Origin: Gymnopus androsaceus JB14
Taxonomy: Eukaryota; Basidiomycota; Agaricomycetes; Agaricales; Omphalotaceae
Direction: 5' to 3'
Assembly: GCA_009733575.1 (NCBI GenBank)
Contig: ML769450.1
Location: forward strand, 124,001-188,000
DNA: 64,000 nucleotides
This document shows, in pieces, positions 43,141-57,207 of this stretch; positions within the stretch are counted from its first letter, which is position 1; each line of letters opens with the position of its first letter. The position numbers and the translations under genes were made by a program. The notes below the pieces were generated by a model. That model was not told the origin of the DNA. It was given only the letters and a program-made list of their open reading frames with translations, and made no database searches.

Positions 43141-44802
43141 TCAGAATCTGCCGTATCCTTTCTGCATTAAAGACTCACGAGCAGAGTACCAGAAATACGC
43201 TATCAGTCCAATGAGAACAATAACATACGCAACAAAGTACAACCAGTATGGTTTGTAGTGCTGAAAAAAGTGTACATTAGTCTCCGTTTCATGGGTATCT
43301 TTTGGAGATACGCACGTAAAGGCCCAACCCAAAGATCAAACCGTAAAAGTCACTTGAAAGCAGACTCAGGTTGTAATACCCTGAAGATGCCATGCGGTAC
43401 AATATTGGCGCTACAGTATACAAGATGCACATAGCCGATGTGTATGCGATGAGGAGACCGACTACGGAGGTTTAAGCATGCAGACCCTGTCAAATAATAC
43501 ATGGACGTACCATTGAAACTGCTCCATGTAGCAGTGTGCATAAGATTGTGCTCAAGTCCAGCGGCTTGAGAGACACAGATGATGAATCCGAACATACCCA
43601 GTTGGCCAACAACCTGGTATTTGTTAATGATTTGGAAGGGATAAATCTTCCAGCTACACACCTCATATAAGGGCCTCTTGCGAACAAAGAGTTCCTCTGT
43701 AGCATTGGCTAGAGGAGGAAAATGTTACATATCACTGAAGTACGTTGAAATCCGACTTACTGAAACCGTATAGAGTTGCACCAGCGATCATCAGTGCGTC
43801 ACCTTTACCCTTTGCAACAGCTTGGTAATTTTTGCCCGTAAGCTGGTCAGAGCAAACAAGAAGTCCGAGACCCAGAATGCAAATGAAGACGCCCTACAAG
43901 AGTTTTGTAAATCAAGACAATTACCGAAACTGAGATTGTAGTGCATACCACAAGCTGAGTCCAGTGATATTTCGTTCGAAAGTAGATCCATGAGATGAAT
44001 AAACAGACGGGAATAGCCCATCTAGATGCAATATAAATGTGAGCTCGGTGCTCACGGGGGTGTTCAATCACCTACGCGTCAAGCAGCATGCAGGATAGCA
44101 GATCCGTGTATTCATAGGCTTTAACGACCATGAAGTTACCTTCGACATCACATGCAGCTAAGATGATGTCTGACAGGTATTAGTTCATTAGTCCAAACGT
44201 GCACTAAAAGAGATAGATGATAATACATACATTTCCAACCGTCCCGCATGACCATCTCAGCCCAACCTCTGAACCCATCTAGTAAGTGGAGTCGTTAGTT
44301 AGGACGCCGCTGACGGAATAGATAAGACGGTCCGTTACATTTGTACATCGTGTAAGGAGTATAGGTGATGAAGAGGGTGAAATAACTATGCAAAGACAGA
44401 AAAATCAGCCCTTCGGTGTTGAAAGACACGGACTGATCTCACAAGAAAACGTTTTGCGTCGTTGGAAGGGCCCAGTTATTGTCTGTCAGAGACGTAGTCG
44501 TAACGTTTGTCGCTGTGATGCATATTGCTGAAGTGCAGGACAAAAGTGTCAATGAAATGAGACTAAGGAGAAGAAACAATACACGCACATACAACCTGCC
44601 CAGCTAAAAACGAAAAGAAGAATCTCCTAGTCCAGATACTCTTGAACCGTTCCCCGACACTGATAAAAAAGGCACCAGGAGATGAAAACTGGATGGGAGG
44701 TCTTTTCGCTGCGCCGGTTTCGTTAACCGTCTGAGACTCGAGATCTGGCACAACGTAATCGGCTGTAGCAGCGTAATCGACCTTGGAATCCTTATCGGAC
44801 AT
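43141..44802 (-). CDS. SLC35F/DUF914-type solute transporter
   Basis: Multi-spanning membrane protein of the drug/metabolite transporter superfamily; substrate unknown. ATG 44802 gives MSDKDSKVDYAATADYVVPD, a hydrophilic N-tail, then about ten hydrophobic segments in roughly ten exons. These include RRFFFSFLAGQV, DNNWALPTTQNVFLYFTLF, TPYTMYKY, DLLSCMLLDAWAIPVCLFIS, VFICILGLGLLVCSDQLTGK, GDALMIAGATLYGF, ANATEELFVRKRPLYEVVGQ and LGMFGFIICVSQ. The C-terminal signature region is SAMCILYTVAPILYRMASSG, YYNLSLLSSDFYGLIFGLGL and HYKPYWLYFVAYVIVLIGLI, as in SLC35F1/F2 proteins. The stop is at 43141. Exon edges were read from family conservation. Confidence 0.85.
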
Positions 44803-45141
44803 TGCTCTGAGCTTCCAGGGATGGTGGCTCGGATTCAAGAAGCACGTCTAAGACTTTCAATCAACCAATTTATATAGCAAAAAGAAGTCGATCGACCGGT
44901 ACGGAATCAGATCGAGATCTCTTTCTTTTCCGCCGGTGCCGAAAAAGAATATTCAAGTCCTACTTACAGGACCGTCGACCAGAGAGGTATACTCTAAAAA
45001 AGGCAGGATGAAAACGTTAATACAAGCTCCCGACAATCGGCCTGAACATAGCTGAGATGATGCTTAGGTGGGCAGGAGTGAGCAACCGTATATGACCATC
45101 TATATATATTACTGGAGGACATACTATACCTGTTAGCGGCG

Positions 45142-45236
45142 CATGAGTAAAACCTGGATGAATGCTACAGCAGCCACAGCAGCTTACAGCGATCCACAGC
45201 AGCCACAGAACAGCATTCACCCAGGTTTTACTGATG
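45142..45236. mobile_element. Inverted-repeat element, CATCAGYAAAACCTGG family, 95 bp
   Basis: The outer 25 bp at each end are inverted repeats matching at 23 of 25 positions (left starts CATGAGTAAAACCTGG, right ends CCAGGTTTTACTGATG). The core is made of CAGCAGCCACAG-type short repeats. A 2-bp target duplication is not obvious. Same terminal motif as the elements at 18.19 and 20.76 kb with an unrelated core. Confidence 0.7.
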
Positions 45237-45689
45237 GCCACGACTCAAGAGTCAGATGCGATAGAAATTACAGGGAAACTGTTGTAATTTCCACCAAACT
45301 GGGGATAGCAGTTGAAGATCCTATCTATGAACGAAAAGGCTAGGAGGAACGTTGAGAAGCTACTAAGTCAATAAGTACATAGTAAAAAAATTCAACGATT
45401 GGACTTTGCCTAAAATTTAGCGAACGTTTCGACCGGGTGCAGAGACGTGCGATAAAGCATACAGCCAGTGTGTGATGAAGGATGAGCATGACAAGCCGGC
45501 TGGTCCATCGAATAAAACTATTCAAGGTTAGCAAGTAGATAAGAAGTGCCTTACTACCACAAAGACATCCTATTGAGACAACTTGAAGTTAACTAGAATC
45601 AGTCAGCGGCGTTCGAGGGACGCATAGAAACGTTTGATAGTGCTGAACTAGTATTTATTCAGAGGAGCTTACGGTGACGCACAGGGATG

Positions 45690-45709
45690 CAAAAGTACTA
45701 GTACTTTTG
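45690..45709. repeat. 20-bp perfect palindrome
   Basis: CAAAAGTACTAGTACTTTTG reads identically on both strands. Intergenic, about 0.9 kb upstream of the transporter start. It could be a dimeric factor site, but there is no second copy nearby. Confidence 0.8.
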
Positions 45710-46794
45710 GTGTGGGTCCACGACAGGGATGATAGTTCCTGGAGGTACCTTTATACGGAGCTATAAGAGAAAAAATAACATTCGATCAGGGTATATTGAA
45801 GACTGAACTTGTCGATGCTGCTAGTCTGTTCAAAGATAACTAACTTACTTTGGATCCTTGACAGTTGAATGGGATGAAACGCGCTGGTCCACAACAACAA
45901 AGAAGAGCCCGTTCGGGTGTCAGCTGGTCATATTCAATCTAGATTAGTTGCCGACCATATACTCCAGAGGTCGCAAGTGGTTTATTCCAAACCGCAGGGA
46001 TGGAGATGTCATCGTCTGCGAGTTGCATGGCCTGGGGCACTGGAGCCTCGTTAAGACAGACGCAGACATCCCAGAAGACATAAGGACTTGCCCTGTAGTC
46101 TCATTGATTGAGTAAGGGGCCTAAAACAATTTTGAATGTCAGTTGAATCGATTGGAACATAGTGAAGAGTGGCTTCCGACATGCAATGATCAATCAGACT
46201 AATCACTCGTTGTGCAGGTTAAAACAAAGGTTCTTTCGTGCACTGAAAGAGATGAGCGGGACACATCAGTCCTCAATGCATATCAAGTGCAGACGAGACT
46301 GCGACCCACACAGGCAGTGCATGCGATGCAGGTTATAAAGATTTCAACATATAGGTGAGTAATGTCGGTTCTGTATGATTTAAGACCTCAGGAAGAGAAC
46401 TGGATTCATCTCCTAGGTAAAACTCGGTCCGGAGTTTCGAAATCGAGACGCATCTCCACGTCGCGTAACATCCACGATTTAGCCTGCATTGAGGTATGCT
46501 AGCCGTAGGACCGATGCATGATGCTTACAGTGCGTTGCATTTCTTTTGGGCTGTAGATGGAAGCACAACGCCTTAAGATCCAATCTCAGTACGGCTAGAT
46601 CAGTGCGCAGACTTTCCAGTGCTTGAGCTTGAGAACCCACCTAATATCCAAACTGCCGGATTAAGATGAAGACGAGCGTATGGGATATCTGTTGTTGGTG
46701 GAAATACAAAGTGTAGAGGACATGTCCGTGTAATACGATTAATTAATTGAGAGTGAGGTACATCGAGCCAGAACATCGCCAAAATCAAGATCCT

Positions 46795-47314
46795 TCACGA
46801 CTGGAGCTTGGTCAGATTCCTGTGAAGTTCAGGCTTCACCTGCGTAACTCTGTCCAAAAGTTTCTGTACAACTTCATCCTTGTGGCTGTTGTAGGCATCG
46901 GTGATGGATTGGAGCTTGACTTCAGTATCTTTGTCGACGGCAGCTTGTGCCTCGGACGTTGTGCCAGCGTGCTACAGGATGTATATCAGAGCCATGAGAT
47001 TAGAATACTGAAATTGAGACACACTGATGCTTCAAACTTCTTGAACTCGGTCTCTTTAGCCTTCTTATACTCTTCTATCTCTCTAGTAGCCTCTGTGCGA
47101 GCATCCTTCAGTTTCTGGACGCGATCTGTTGAGATATCAAGGTAAAAGTACAACCCCTGAGGATAGGAAATTGAGACGCACATTGGCGGGCTTCTTGTAC
47201 GATTTTGGCAGCAGCTTTCTCTGCCTCGAGAAGAGTCTGGATACCTTGAGATTGCTGAGCAGACTGAGAAGAATATTAGAGCCAATTTGCGAGGTATAAT
47301 AAATTGGGTACCAT
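46795..47314 (-). CDS. VMA10: V-ATPase subunit G
   Basis: Peripheral-stalk subunit of the vacuolar proton pump. Four exons. Exon 1 is the ATG alone (47312-47314), directly followed by GTACCC. Exon 2 after TTCTCAG encodes SAQQSQGIQTLLEAEKAAAK and ends ARQ plus one base. Exon 3 (after TCAACAG) encodes YRVQKLKDARTEATREIEEY and KKAKETEFKKFEAS. Exon 4 (after CCTGTAG) encodes HAGTTSEAQAAVDKDTEVKL, then KDEVVQKLLDRVTQVKPELH, ending at TGA 46795. The product is about 119 residues, the usual length, and is a continuous charged helix as expected. Head-to-head with PTA1. Confidence 0.93.
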
Positions 47315-47379
47315 GTTGTCGTGGTAGAAAGATGAGATGAAATTGAAACTCAGCCACAGACCTAGGTTTGTCGAGTACC
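47315..47379. promoter_or_regulatory. 65-bp bidirectional promoter between VMA10 and PTA1
   Basis: Only 65 bp separate the VMA10 ATG (47314, minus) from the PTA1 ATG (47380, plus). No TATA box is visible. Because VMA10's first exon is just the ATG, its 5' UTR must lie in this interval or overlap the PTA1 5' region. Confidence 0.6.
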
Positions 47380-50300
47380 ATGATGTCGAGCAATCCAGTG
47401 GATCCCCTTCAAACTCTGCAGGCTGCTCTTAATACCGAACCAAATTCTAAGGAGCAAGCTGAACTTCTGGCTTCGTTGCGAGAGTCGCTCGAATTACAGC
47501 CAGCTCTCATCGGTCTTCTCGTCCCAATTCTCATCTCAAAAATCGTCAGCGCAGCCGACTCTCTCTTGAAAACCTGGGTTATCGACCTGTTTCATTATGG
47601 TTTATGTCGCTCTTCGTTAAGCTTGGATGCTAAGACTCAACGTTCGTGTACAATGTCTATCTCTCAAAATATTATAATATAACCGTGATTCATCAGTATC
47701 CACTCAGACTCTGGAAGTCCTTTGCCAGTTCCTCCAAGACCATAACCCAGCTATTGTCAAGGTCGTGATACAGTGTCTAACTACTGTCTATCCCCTCCTC
47801 TTCCGTCTGCTGTATGGCCTCTCTCTGACTCCTCCGAGTAACGCGTCTCATACTACCAACAGATGCTCCAACCGCAATATCCCTGCTACTTGGAACATTT
47901 TGTCCATTTGCAAAGCCAAAATCCTTGCTTTTGTTGATCAGCCAGGCGTTAATGCTGGTGTTAGGCTCTCGTCCCTCAAGTTCATGCAGCGGGTCATTCT
48001 CGTGCAGGTACCACAAGGAATATCCGACCCCAGGGTCAGCAAGCTCTCTCTCTATATGTACACCCTTCTGACCCAGCCATACTTCTCATAGCTCCAGAAC
48101 AAGAACGACCCGAACCTTTCGTTCTGCCCTGCAAATCATCCTTTCATCTTCGTGGCGCAATTGGAATCGGAGGGTCAGTTACTGCTCAAAAAGGTCATTG
48201 AAATACTCTATTCCACCCAGTGAGTCGAACATAAATTATGAGATCAGAGACTAAACAGAATTACAGAAATGTCGATTTATTATCGGCGCTGCTTAACAGT
48301 TGGGTCACATTAGTGAAACTACGGCCCAATATGATACCTCTTGTGGTGACTGCGTTGAAGCAGTGGACCCCCGCTGCTCTGACCGGTCTCTCAGCGTCGA
48401 CTATAAGGAGCGCAGAAAAGGTTGTCCGTATCATCTTGATACATATATCACGGTAGGACCTTCTTACTCAACCCTCAGTTCTGCTCTAATGCAGCATCCA
48501 GAATTTCTCATGCAGGTCAGCTCGTACCCCAGATCAATGAGGCTTTATCAGCCCAGGCGGCTCGGATGGAAACGGCTGCCGCGGAAGAGAAGAAAAGAAA
48601 GGCTGCTGTCGCTGCAGGTATTATCGAGCCGAAAAAGCGACCCACCACTGAAGCAGACCGCGCTGATGTAAAACGCGTCAAACTGGAGCCCACCAGTACT
48701 GCAGAACCTCCGCCCAATTCGTCCGTATACTCCTTCGACTTTTCGACACTCCCCGCTCCCCTCATAACGGATTTAATCGTGGCCAACCTTGAAGCATTCA
48801 CCGAACCTACCTTGATTGCTCTTATTCAGGCTTACAGGCAAAGAACGGGGGCTGGTCCTTCTTCGGCAGTAGCTCCAGCACCAGCTGCTGCATCGGTATC
48901 GGTTCCAGCTCCAGTTACCACAGTCGAAGAGATTGCTCGCCCTCAAAGCCCCTCACCTACCGCTGCACCTCCTGTCAAAGAGGAACCTGTCGATCCGTTA
49001 CAAATGGATATTGACCAGGATGAACTCGAATATGAACCAGATCGGCTTAACGAAGAGGTGAATTCCATTTTTACACTCTATTGCTTACTGAATCTAATTG
49101 CTGTAAAGCTTTCGGGTCGAGTACCTCCTCTGGAAGCCTCCATAGAACCGGATGTTACTCCTGAGCAGCCGATAAATCTATCACTTTCAGACTTTAAGCT
49201 TCCTTCACCGAAAGACTTGGTCACTATCGATAGTCGTATTGACCTGATAACTAAAACTATAAAACGGATATACAACACTGCGGTGGAAATGCGACCTACA
49301 GCTACCGAACCCAGTCCAGATACGACGATTGGAGGGCCTTTGGACATGTGGATGCTGCTGACGGTTAGAATGATCACACGGGTGGCAGAGCCTCCTGCAG
49401 AACTGAAAAGTCCCAGTGATGGCGAGGATACCCCTATGGATGAAGAAAAGAAGGATGTAGCACTCTTTTATGAAAGACAAGACAGATTAAGGAAAACTTT
49501 GTGTGATTATATCATATCAGATTTTCCTGGGCGGTAAGCGCATTTCTCCGCTATCGTGAACATGAACATGAACCGATGGGGTTTATCTTAGAATTCGCCT
49601 TGCTACTACTTGGATGAATGAGGAGTGGTATAACGATCAGATAAGGCTAGAGCGGAATCCAAATTGGGTGAGGCTTTAATAGTTCCTTGATTTTCCGTAT
49701 TTAACTTATGTTTTATTATAACAGCGACCAAATTACGACATATGGCTCAGCCAGATAGTAGCTTCGTACCAGACACATCTAGAAGGCAAGGATAAGACGT
49801 TTGCGCGTTTCCTACTTGATCTACCATCCGTACCCGCCGATGTTTTATCTCTTTTACGCGAGCTTTGCGTGGATACCCAAAGGTGGGCAATTTTCTCTTC
49901 TTTGATATCTGACGACATTCCTGATTTTCTCCCCCTCTTAATCAAGTCCTGACAAAATGCAAATCGGATTCTCTACTCTCAGAGGATTTGTGATGCAGCG
50001 TCCGCTCATGCGAGCAGACGCTCTCAATCTTCTTCTTGAGCTTACAACTCACCCTGAAAAGGACATCCGTCGTGCTGCTATCAATACTGTGAAGTTATGG
50101 GTCCCTAATCATCAGCCTATGGATGGTATGATTCGGGACTTTGCTTCAAAGATCTTGCGCAAGCTCCAGCAGGCCCCTGTACAGCCATCTCTACCCGAGG
50201 CTAATGGCGACAGCATCGAGGTTGCCAATGGGGAAGCTGCTGAAAAGATGGTGGTAGATGAACAAGAAGGGGGTCAACAAGAAGGAGGTCAACAGAAGGG

Positions 50301-51793
50301 GTCAACAAGAACAGGGTCAACAAGAACAGGGTCAACAAGAACAGGGTCAACAAGAAGTGGCTCTCAATGAAAAGGCGAAGACTAATACGGCGGACGAGGA
50401 GCTGGAAGAAGGCCAAGAGGAGAATATGGAGGACGGACAATTACCTCCTGAGGATCTGATTCAAACGCCCTACCTTCCAGAGAGGATTGAACTTCCCGCA
50501 GAGAAGAGTCACGTTCTACAACATGTAGAGCTCATGTTTGCGCTTTCGGTCAAAGTGCCCGATTTCCTGGATGAGTAAGTTATTCGTTGGTCTATGCTTA
50601 CAATCGAGATCTAATATCATTCAGGCTGTTCGCGGCGTATGGACAGATGGACATTACTGTGCAGCAGGCTATCCAAGAACTCATTACGGCGCTTGTTCGC
50701 TCTTTGGGATCAAGTCATGGAAAACTTCTTACACTGATGAGAACATGTCCGCCAGGCGCCGAATCTCTAGCGCTTCGTGTCCTCACCATCTTCACCGACC
50801 GTGGTAGACCAAGCCCACAGCTCGTCGCTTTGGTAAAGGGGTTGATTACTGAACGAGATCTTGACGCTCGCTTCCTAATCCCCATTATTGCGGAAATGGA
50901 CAAGGTATGAACAGGAACTCTTTCATCGAGTGCATTGGTTGATGGTTTCTACTACAGCCCGACATTATACGTCACTTGCCGCGCATCGTATCGATACTGA
51001 ATGGGAAGCCCGAGTCCAAGAGCTTGGTCCGCTCTGTCTTTAGCTCGATCGTGACTACGCCTCCGCAGACGTTTGGTAGTGTCACGTCGAATATGCCTCG
51101 AGTCCGACAAAGCGAATTACTTAGCCCTTCGGAGCTGATGGTCCTGTTGCATGACGCGGAGAAGGAGATTGGTATTATCAGTGCTAAAGAAGGCAAGTCT
51201 GACGCGGAGCTCCAAGTTGTTGCGTGAAAAGCTGACACGATCTATCCTCCAGCTATAGGAATATGTTTCTCAATGACGGATGTATTCCGTTCAGAGATTC
51301 TCGCTGTTGTGATGCAACAAATTATGGACGAGCCAGTGCTACCGGTGCTTTTCCTGCGTACAGTAAGTTCACAAATGTACTAATCCACAGCCCGATGCTA
51401 ACTACTCTTTTCTTCCAAGGTTATACAAGCAGTCACGACTTATAAATCTCTTGTCGGATTTCGTGTCGACGACGTTGCTTGTCCAGACTTATCACGAAGA
51501 AGATCTGGACCAATCCACTCTTATGGGAAGGATTCATTCATTGCGCCAAAGTGATTGCGCCTGCGAGCTTTGGCGCCTTGTTGCAACTACCTAAAGATCA
51601 ACTTCGGGAGCTGGTCGATAAGCAACCAAGTTTAAAGGCAGGGCTGAGGGACTATGTTACGAAAAAGGCTTCAAATAAAGCCAGGGTTTCAGGGTTTTTG
51701 GATATATTTTCAGAGTCTCCGGAGGTTGCGAATGGGGAGCCACCGCAGACTCCACCGCAGACTTCACCGGTCACAGATTCGGGAACAGCATAA
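47380..51793 (+). CDS. PTA1: Symplekin/Pta1, mRNA 3'-end processing scaffold
   Basis: Scaffold of the cleavage and polyadenylation factor. The start is the first ATG of the tandem pair at 47380 (MMSSNPVDPLQTLQAALNTE). N-terminal HEAT-like region: LLASLRESLELQPALIGLLV, AGVRLSSLKFMQRVILVQ..GISDPR, then LQNKNDPNLSFCPANHPFIF after an intron. A charged segment, AEEKKRKAAVAAGIIEPKKR, follows. The C-terminal symplekin domain includes GFSTLRGFVMQRPLMRADAL, AEKSHVLQHVELMFALSVKV, EILAVVMQQIMDEPVLPVLF and WEGFIHCAKVIAPASFGALL, then Pro/Thr repeats to TAA 51793. About a dozen introns. One anomaly: a 15-bp minisatellite at 50263-50357 contains a frame change between KMVVDEQEGGQQEGGQQ and GQQEVALNEKAKTNTADEEL, not explained by a normal intron. 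Confidence 0.9.
50263..50357 (+). repeat. Coding minisatellite, 15-bp unit GGGTCAACAAGAACA
   Basis: Four near-perfect 15-bp units (50296-50357) follow two diverged ones. In the downstream PTA1 frame they encode GQQEQ; in the upstream frame they would read GSTRT. AAGGGGTCAAC at about 50294 appears to lack two bases relative to the unit AAGGGGGTCAAC pattern before it. Confidence 0.8.
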
Positions 51794-52198
51794 TGCACGT
51801 TCTGTACTCTTGCTGGTTTTGCCTCGATTATTTAAGTACATATATATGCTCCATAATATTAGTTCTATGTACACGAGGCCTCTCAAAATTAAAAACGGAA
51901 ATTTCGGAGATACATATCGCTCGTCCGTGATATCGACGCCGGACGGAAGCAAATTGATCTTTGCCAAAACTCTCGCCATGATTATGACTTGTTGAAACGC
52001 AGCTCTTATCTCTCTGTCGTCTGTACACTGCAACATAATCGCACGAAACTCGGAGAAGCTCATAAGGAGTCACAGTGCTGTAGAGCTAGACGCCGTGACG
52101 CGTCTTTTTGAGCTTATTCCATTAAAGGACCGCTGTGGTGAGCGAGCGAGCTCTGGATTTTTCTTCCTCACTCATTTTCTTGCAGCCTACAAGGCCAC
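51794..52198. other. Intergenic PTA1-SLT2
   Basis: Holds the PTA1 3' UTR and, from about 52130, a T/C-rich stretch (TTTTTCTTCCTCACTCATTT) just before the kinase ATG. No other gene is seen. Confidence 0.5.
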
Positions 52199-55321
<3,123 letters not shown>

Positions 55322-55852
55322 TTACTAGCTGTGGATGAGTATTGAATAGGGCGTTGTATACACGGTTGTTTGCAATGGATTTTATTAACATTTAAGCTAC
55401 ATTGTTGAGAGGCCGCCTGAGGATTCGCCGTAAAGTTGGTCAATCCCCCTTTGTGCTATGTACCAAGAACCCGTTGGGTAAAGGCTTCGTCGGAATCAGA
55501 TGAAGCATTTCGAGTGAATGTTAGGGGGGTTTCCATGTTGAATGTTACTGCTCGAGTAATTAAGGGGGCTGACTCGAAGTAGAATGAAGAGTTGGAATGG
55601 AGTAGTTGTCATTAGGCGCTCTCTCGCCGTGAATGTTACGAAGGAGATCAGAATCGATCTTATGAACCTCGGCTTGGAATGCTGTGGAAGCGCTACGTGT
55701 TTTATACAAAGTTTTGCTATAGGAGCGGACAAAGGAAAGAAGAGCCGATGTATCATGAGCTTGGTTTTCACAATGACCGACCCGTGTGAGGTCGAGTTCG
55801 ATTCTGGTTCCAAAACCCGGCGCCTATCTCATCACTTTGGTTCACTCACACC
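55322..55852. other. No gene seen
   Basis: Overlapping short frames on both strands lack coding character. Probably SLT2 3' UTR plus upstream sequence of the next small ORF. Confidence 0.4.
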
Positions 55853-56141
55853 ATGTCCGACAGCCCGGATGCATCTACTCTCTCTAGTCCTTCTGTTCAT
55901 TTTGAAGAGTTTGACATACTCATGGTAAGCACTATTGAAATCGAATACGTTGTAATCTTCAAACTCGATAATTTCGAGGAGTCCTGCATACTGACGCGTT
56001 CTTCTCGTGTAACTTCGCGTTCTATTGCTCCAGTCAAGTTCCGATAGGCACGTTGAGCGGGAAAGGCATCGAACAAGGTGGTCCGGGTGGGATGCCCCTC
56101 CTTTGACGAGGCAATCACATCTGATCACAACACAGATTTAG
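55853..56141 (+). CDS. Short hypothetical ORF, two exons (weak)
   Basis: ATG 55853 gives MSDSPDASTLSSPSVHFEEF and DILM before GTAAGC. A CTCCAG acceptor at about 56032 continues SSSDRHVERERHRTRWSGWD to a TAG near 56141, about 60 residues. The acidic Ser-rich start and clean splice sites look gene-like, but the product is short and unrecognised; it may be the 5' end of a decayed gene. Confidence 0.3.
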
Positions 56142-57177
56142 TTGTTTTCCTTGGATCTTGTGAAAGAAGTGCACCCGAGCAAGATCTTGTACAGTGCAAA
56201 TATCTGGACTCTGCGTATTCATTTGCGGCGGTGCGCGAGATTTGCCAGATACCTCAAATCTACTCTTATAGTCGAATAAGGACGCGTAAGATTCCTTTCA
56301 AAGAACCATGGCATCTGTCTGTACCTCCTTGACTCGATAATTGCTGTCAAACCTGTGAGTTGACCCGTCGCTCGCGGAATGGTCTAGTCAAACATACAAG
56401 AAATCTATTACCCTCGCTGCTCGTCATGTCATTTCTCTCTTTGGGCGTCCCAGTTTCCCAAGCCCATTTCCGAAACGAGAACAATGTCGAGTCCCCTGAA
56501 CCCGCCGGGTGACATTAATTCGGCGATCTATGTCCACTCATTGCCTATCCTGGACCATCATGAAATCACTGTGTCCTTTTCATTCCCTTCGTGGTCCTTG
56601 AACTGATTCGTTGCTTGCAATATCACCTCCTCTGCGTCCGCCCTCTCTGTTCATGTAGATAAAGATGGACGCGCCGTTCATTTTATCACCGCGTACCGCA
56701 AACTCCGACGCTGAAAGCTGCAAAGTTCATAACAATGCTAGTACTGCCGAGATGGAGGGTGTGTCGCACATGTCGCACAACCTCGGAAATGAAGCGGGGA
56801 ATATCCAAAGTGATATTGTCGAATAGACTGTGAAAATAGAAAGAAGCCCTCAATCAATCAAGACCTTCTGCGTTCCAGGCTACTCGCGTGAGTATAGAAC
56901 TTTTTTGTATTCAGCGTAAGCTTTTAAAAGCTGTCGGACTGTGGATCTCATATCTAAGCTAGTCACACCCCCGAATCTTGGAGAGATTTGCTCAAGATCT
57001 GCTGTTCATGGATGGCATAGAACATTTATTGTTCTCCAAACATAGCGTTTCTCCCGCGATATTTTCAGGCTCAGAAATGGGATTGCTTATCTGGAGCTCG
57101 TGTAAGTGTGGAATTACGGCTTGAACATTGCGAACTCACAATCATTTCTCAGTCATTTATCATTTAAGTGTTAACCT
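56142..57177. other. Mostly non-coding; one 53-codon ORF at 56665-56826
   Basis: The small plus frame MDAPFILSPRTANSDAESCK..DIVE (56665-56826) is acidic and Ser/Asn-rich, of unknown meaning. The rest shows no support for genes, RNAs or repeats. Confidence 0.3.
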
Positions 57178-57207
57178 ATGAGGCGCTTTGAACCTCATTC
57201 CACCGCA

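Larger units (their letters stand above)
44803..46794. other. 2-kb intergenic region
   Basis: No coding support. It holds a 95-bp inverted-repeat element (45142-45236) and a 20-bp perfect palindrome (45690-45709). The left end must contain the transporter promoter; the rest is unassigned. Confidence 0.5.

Noticed and set aside
50263..50357. CRISPR-like direct repeats
   Set aside because: Contiguous 15-bp units without spacers inside a eukaryotic coding exon: a minisatellite.
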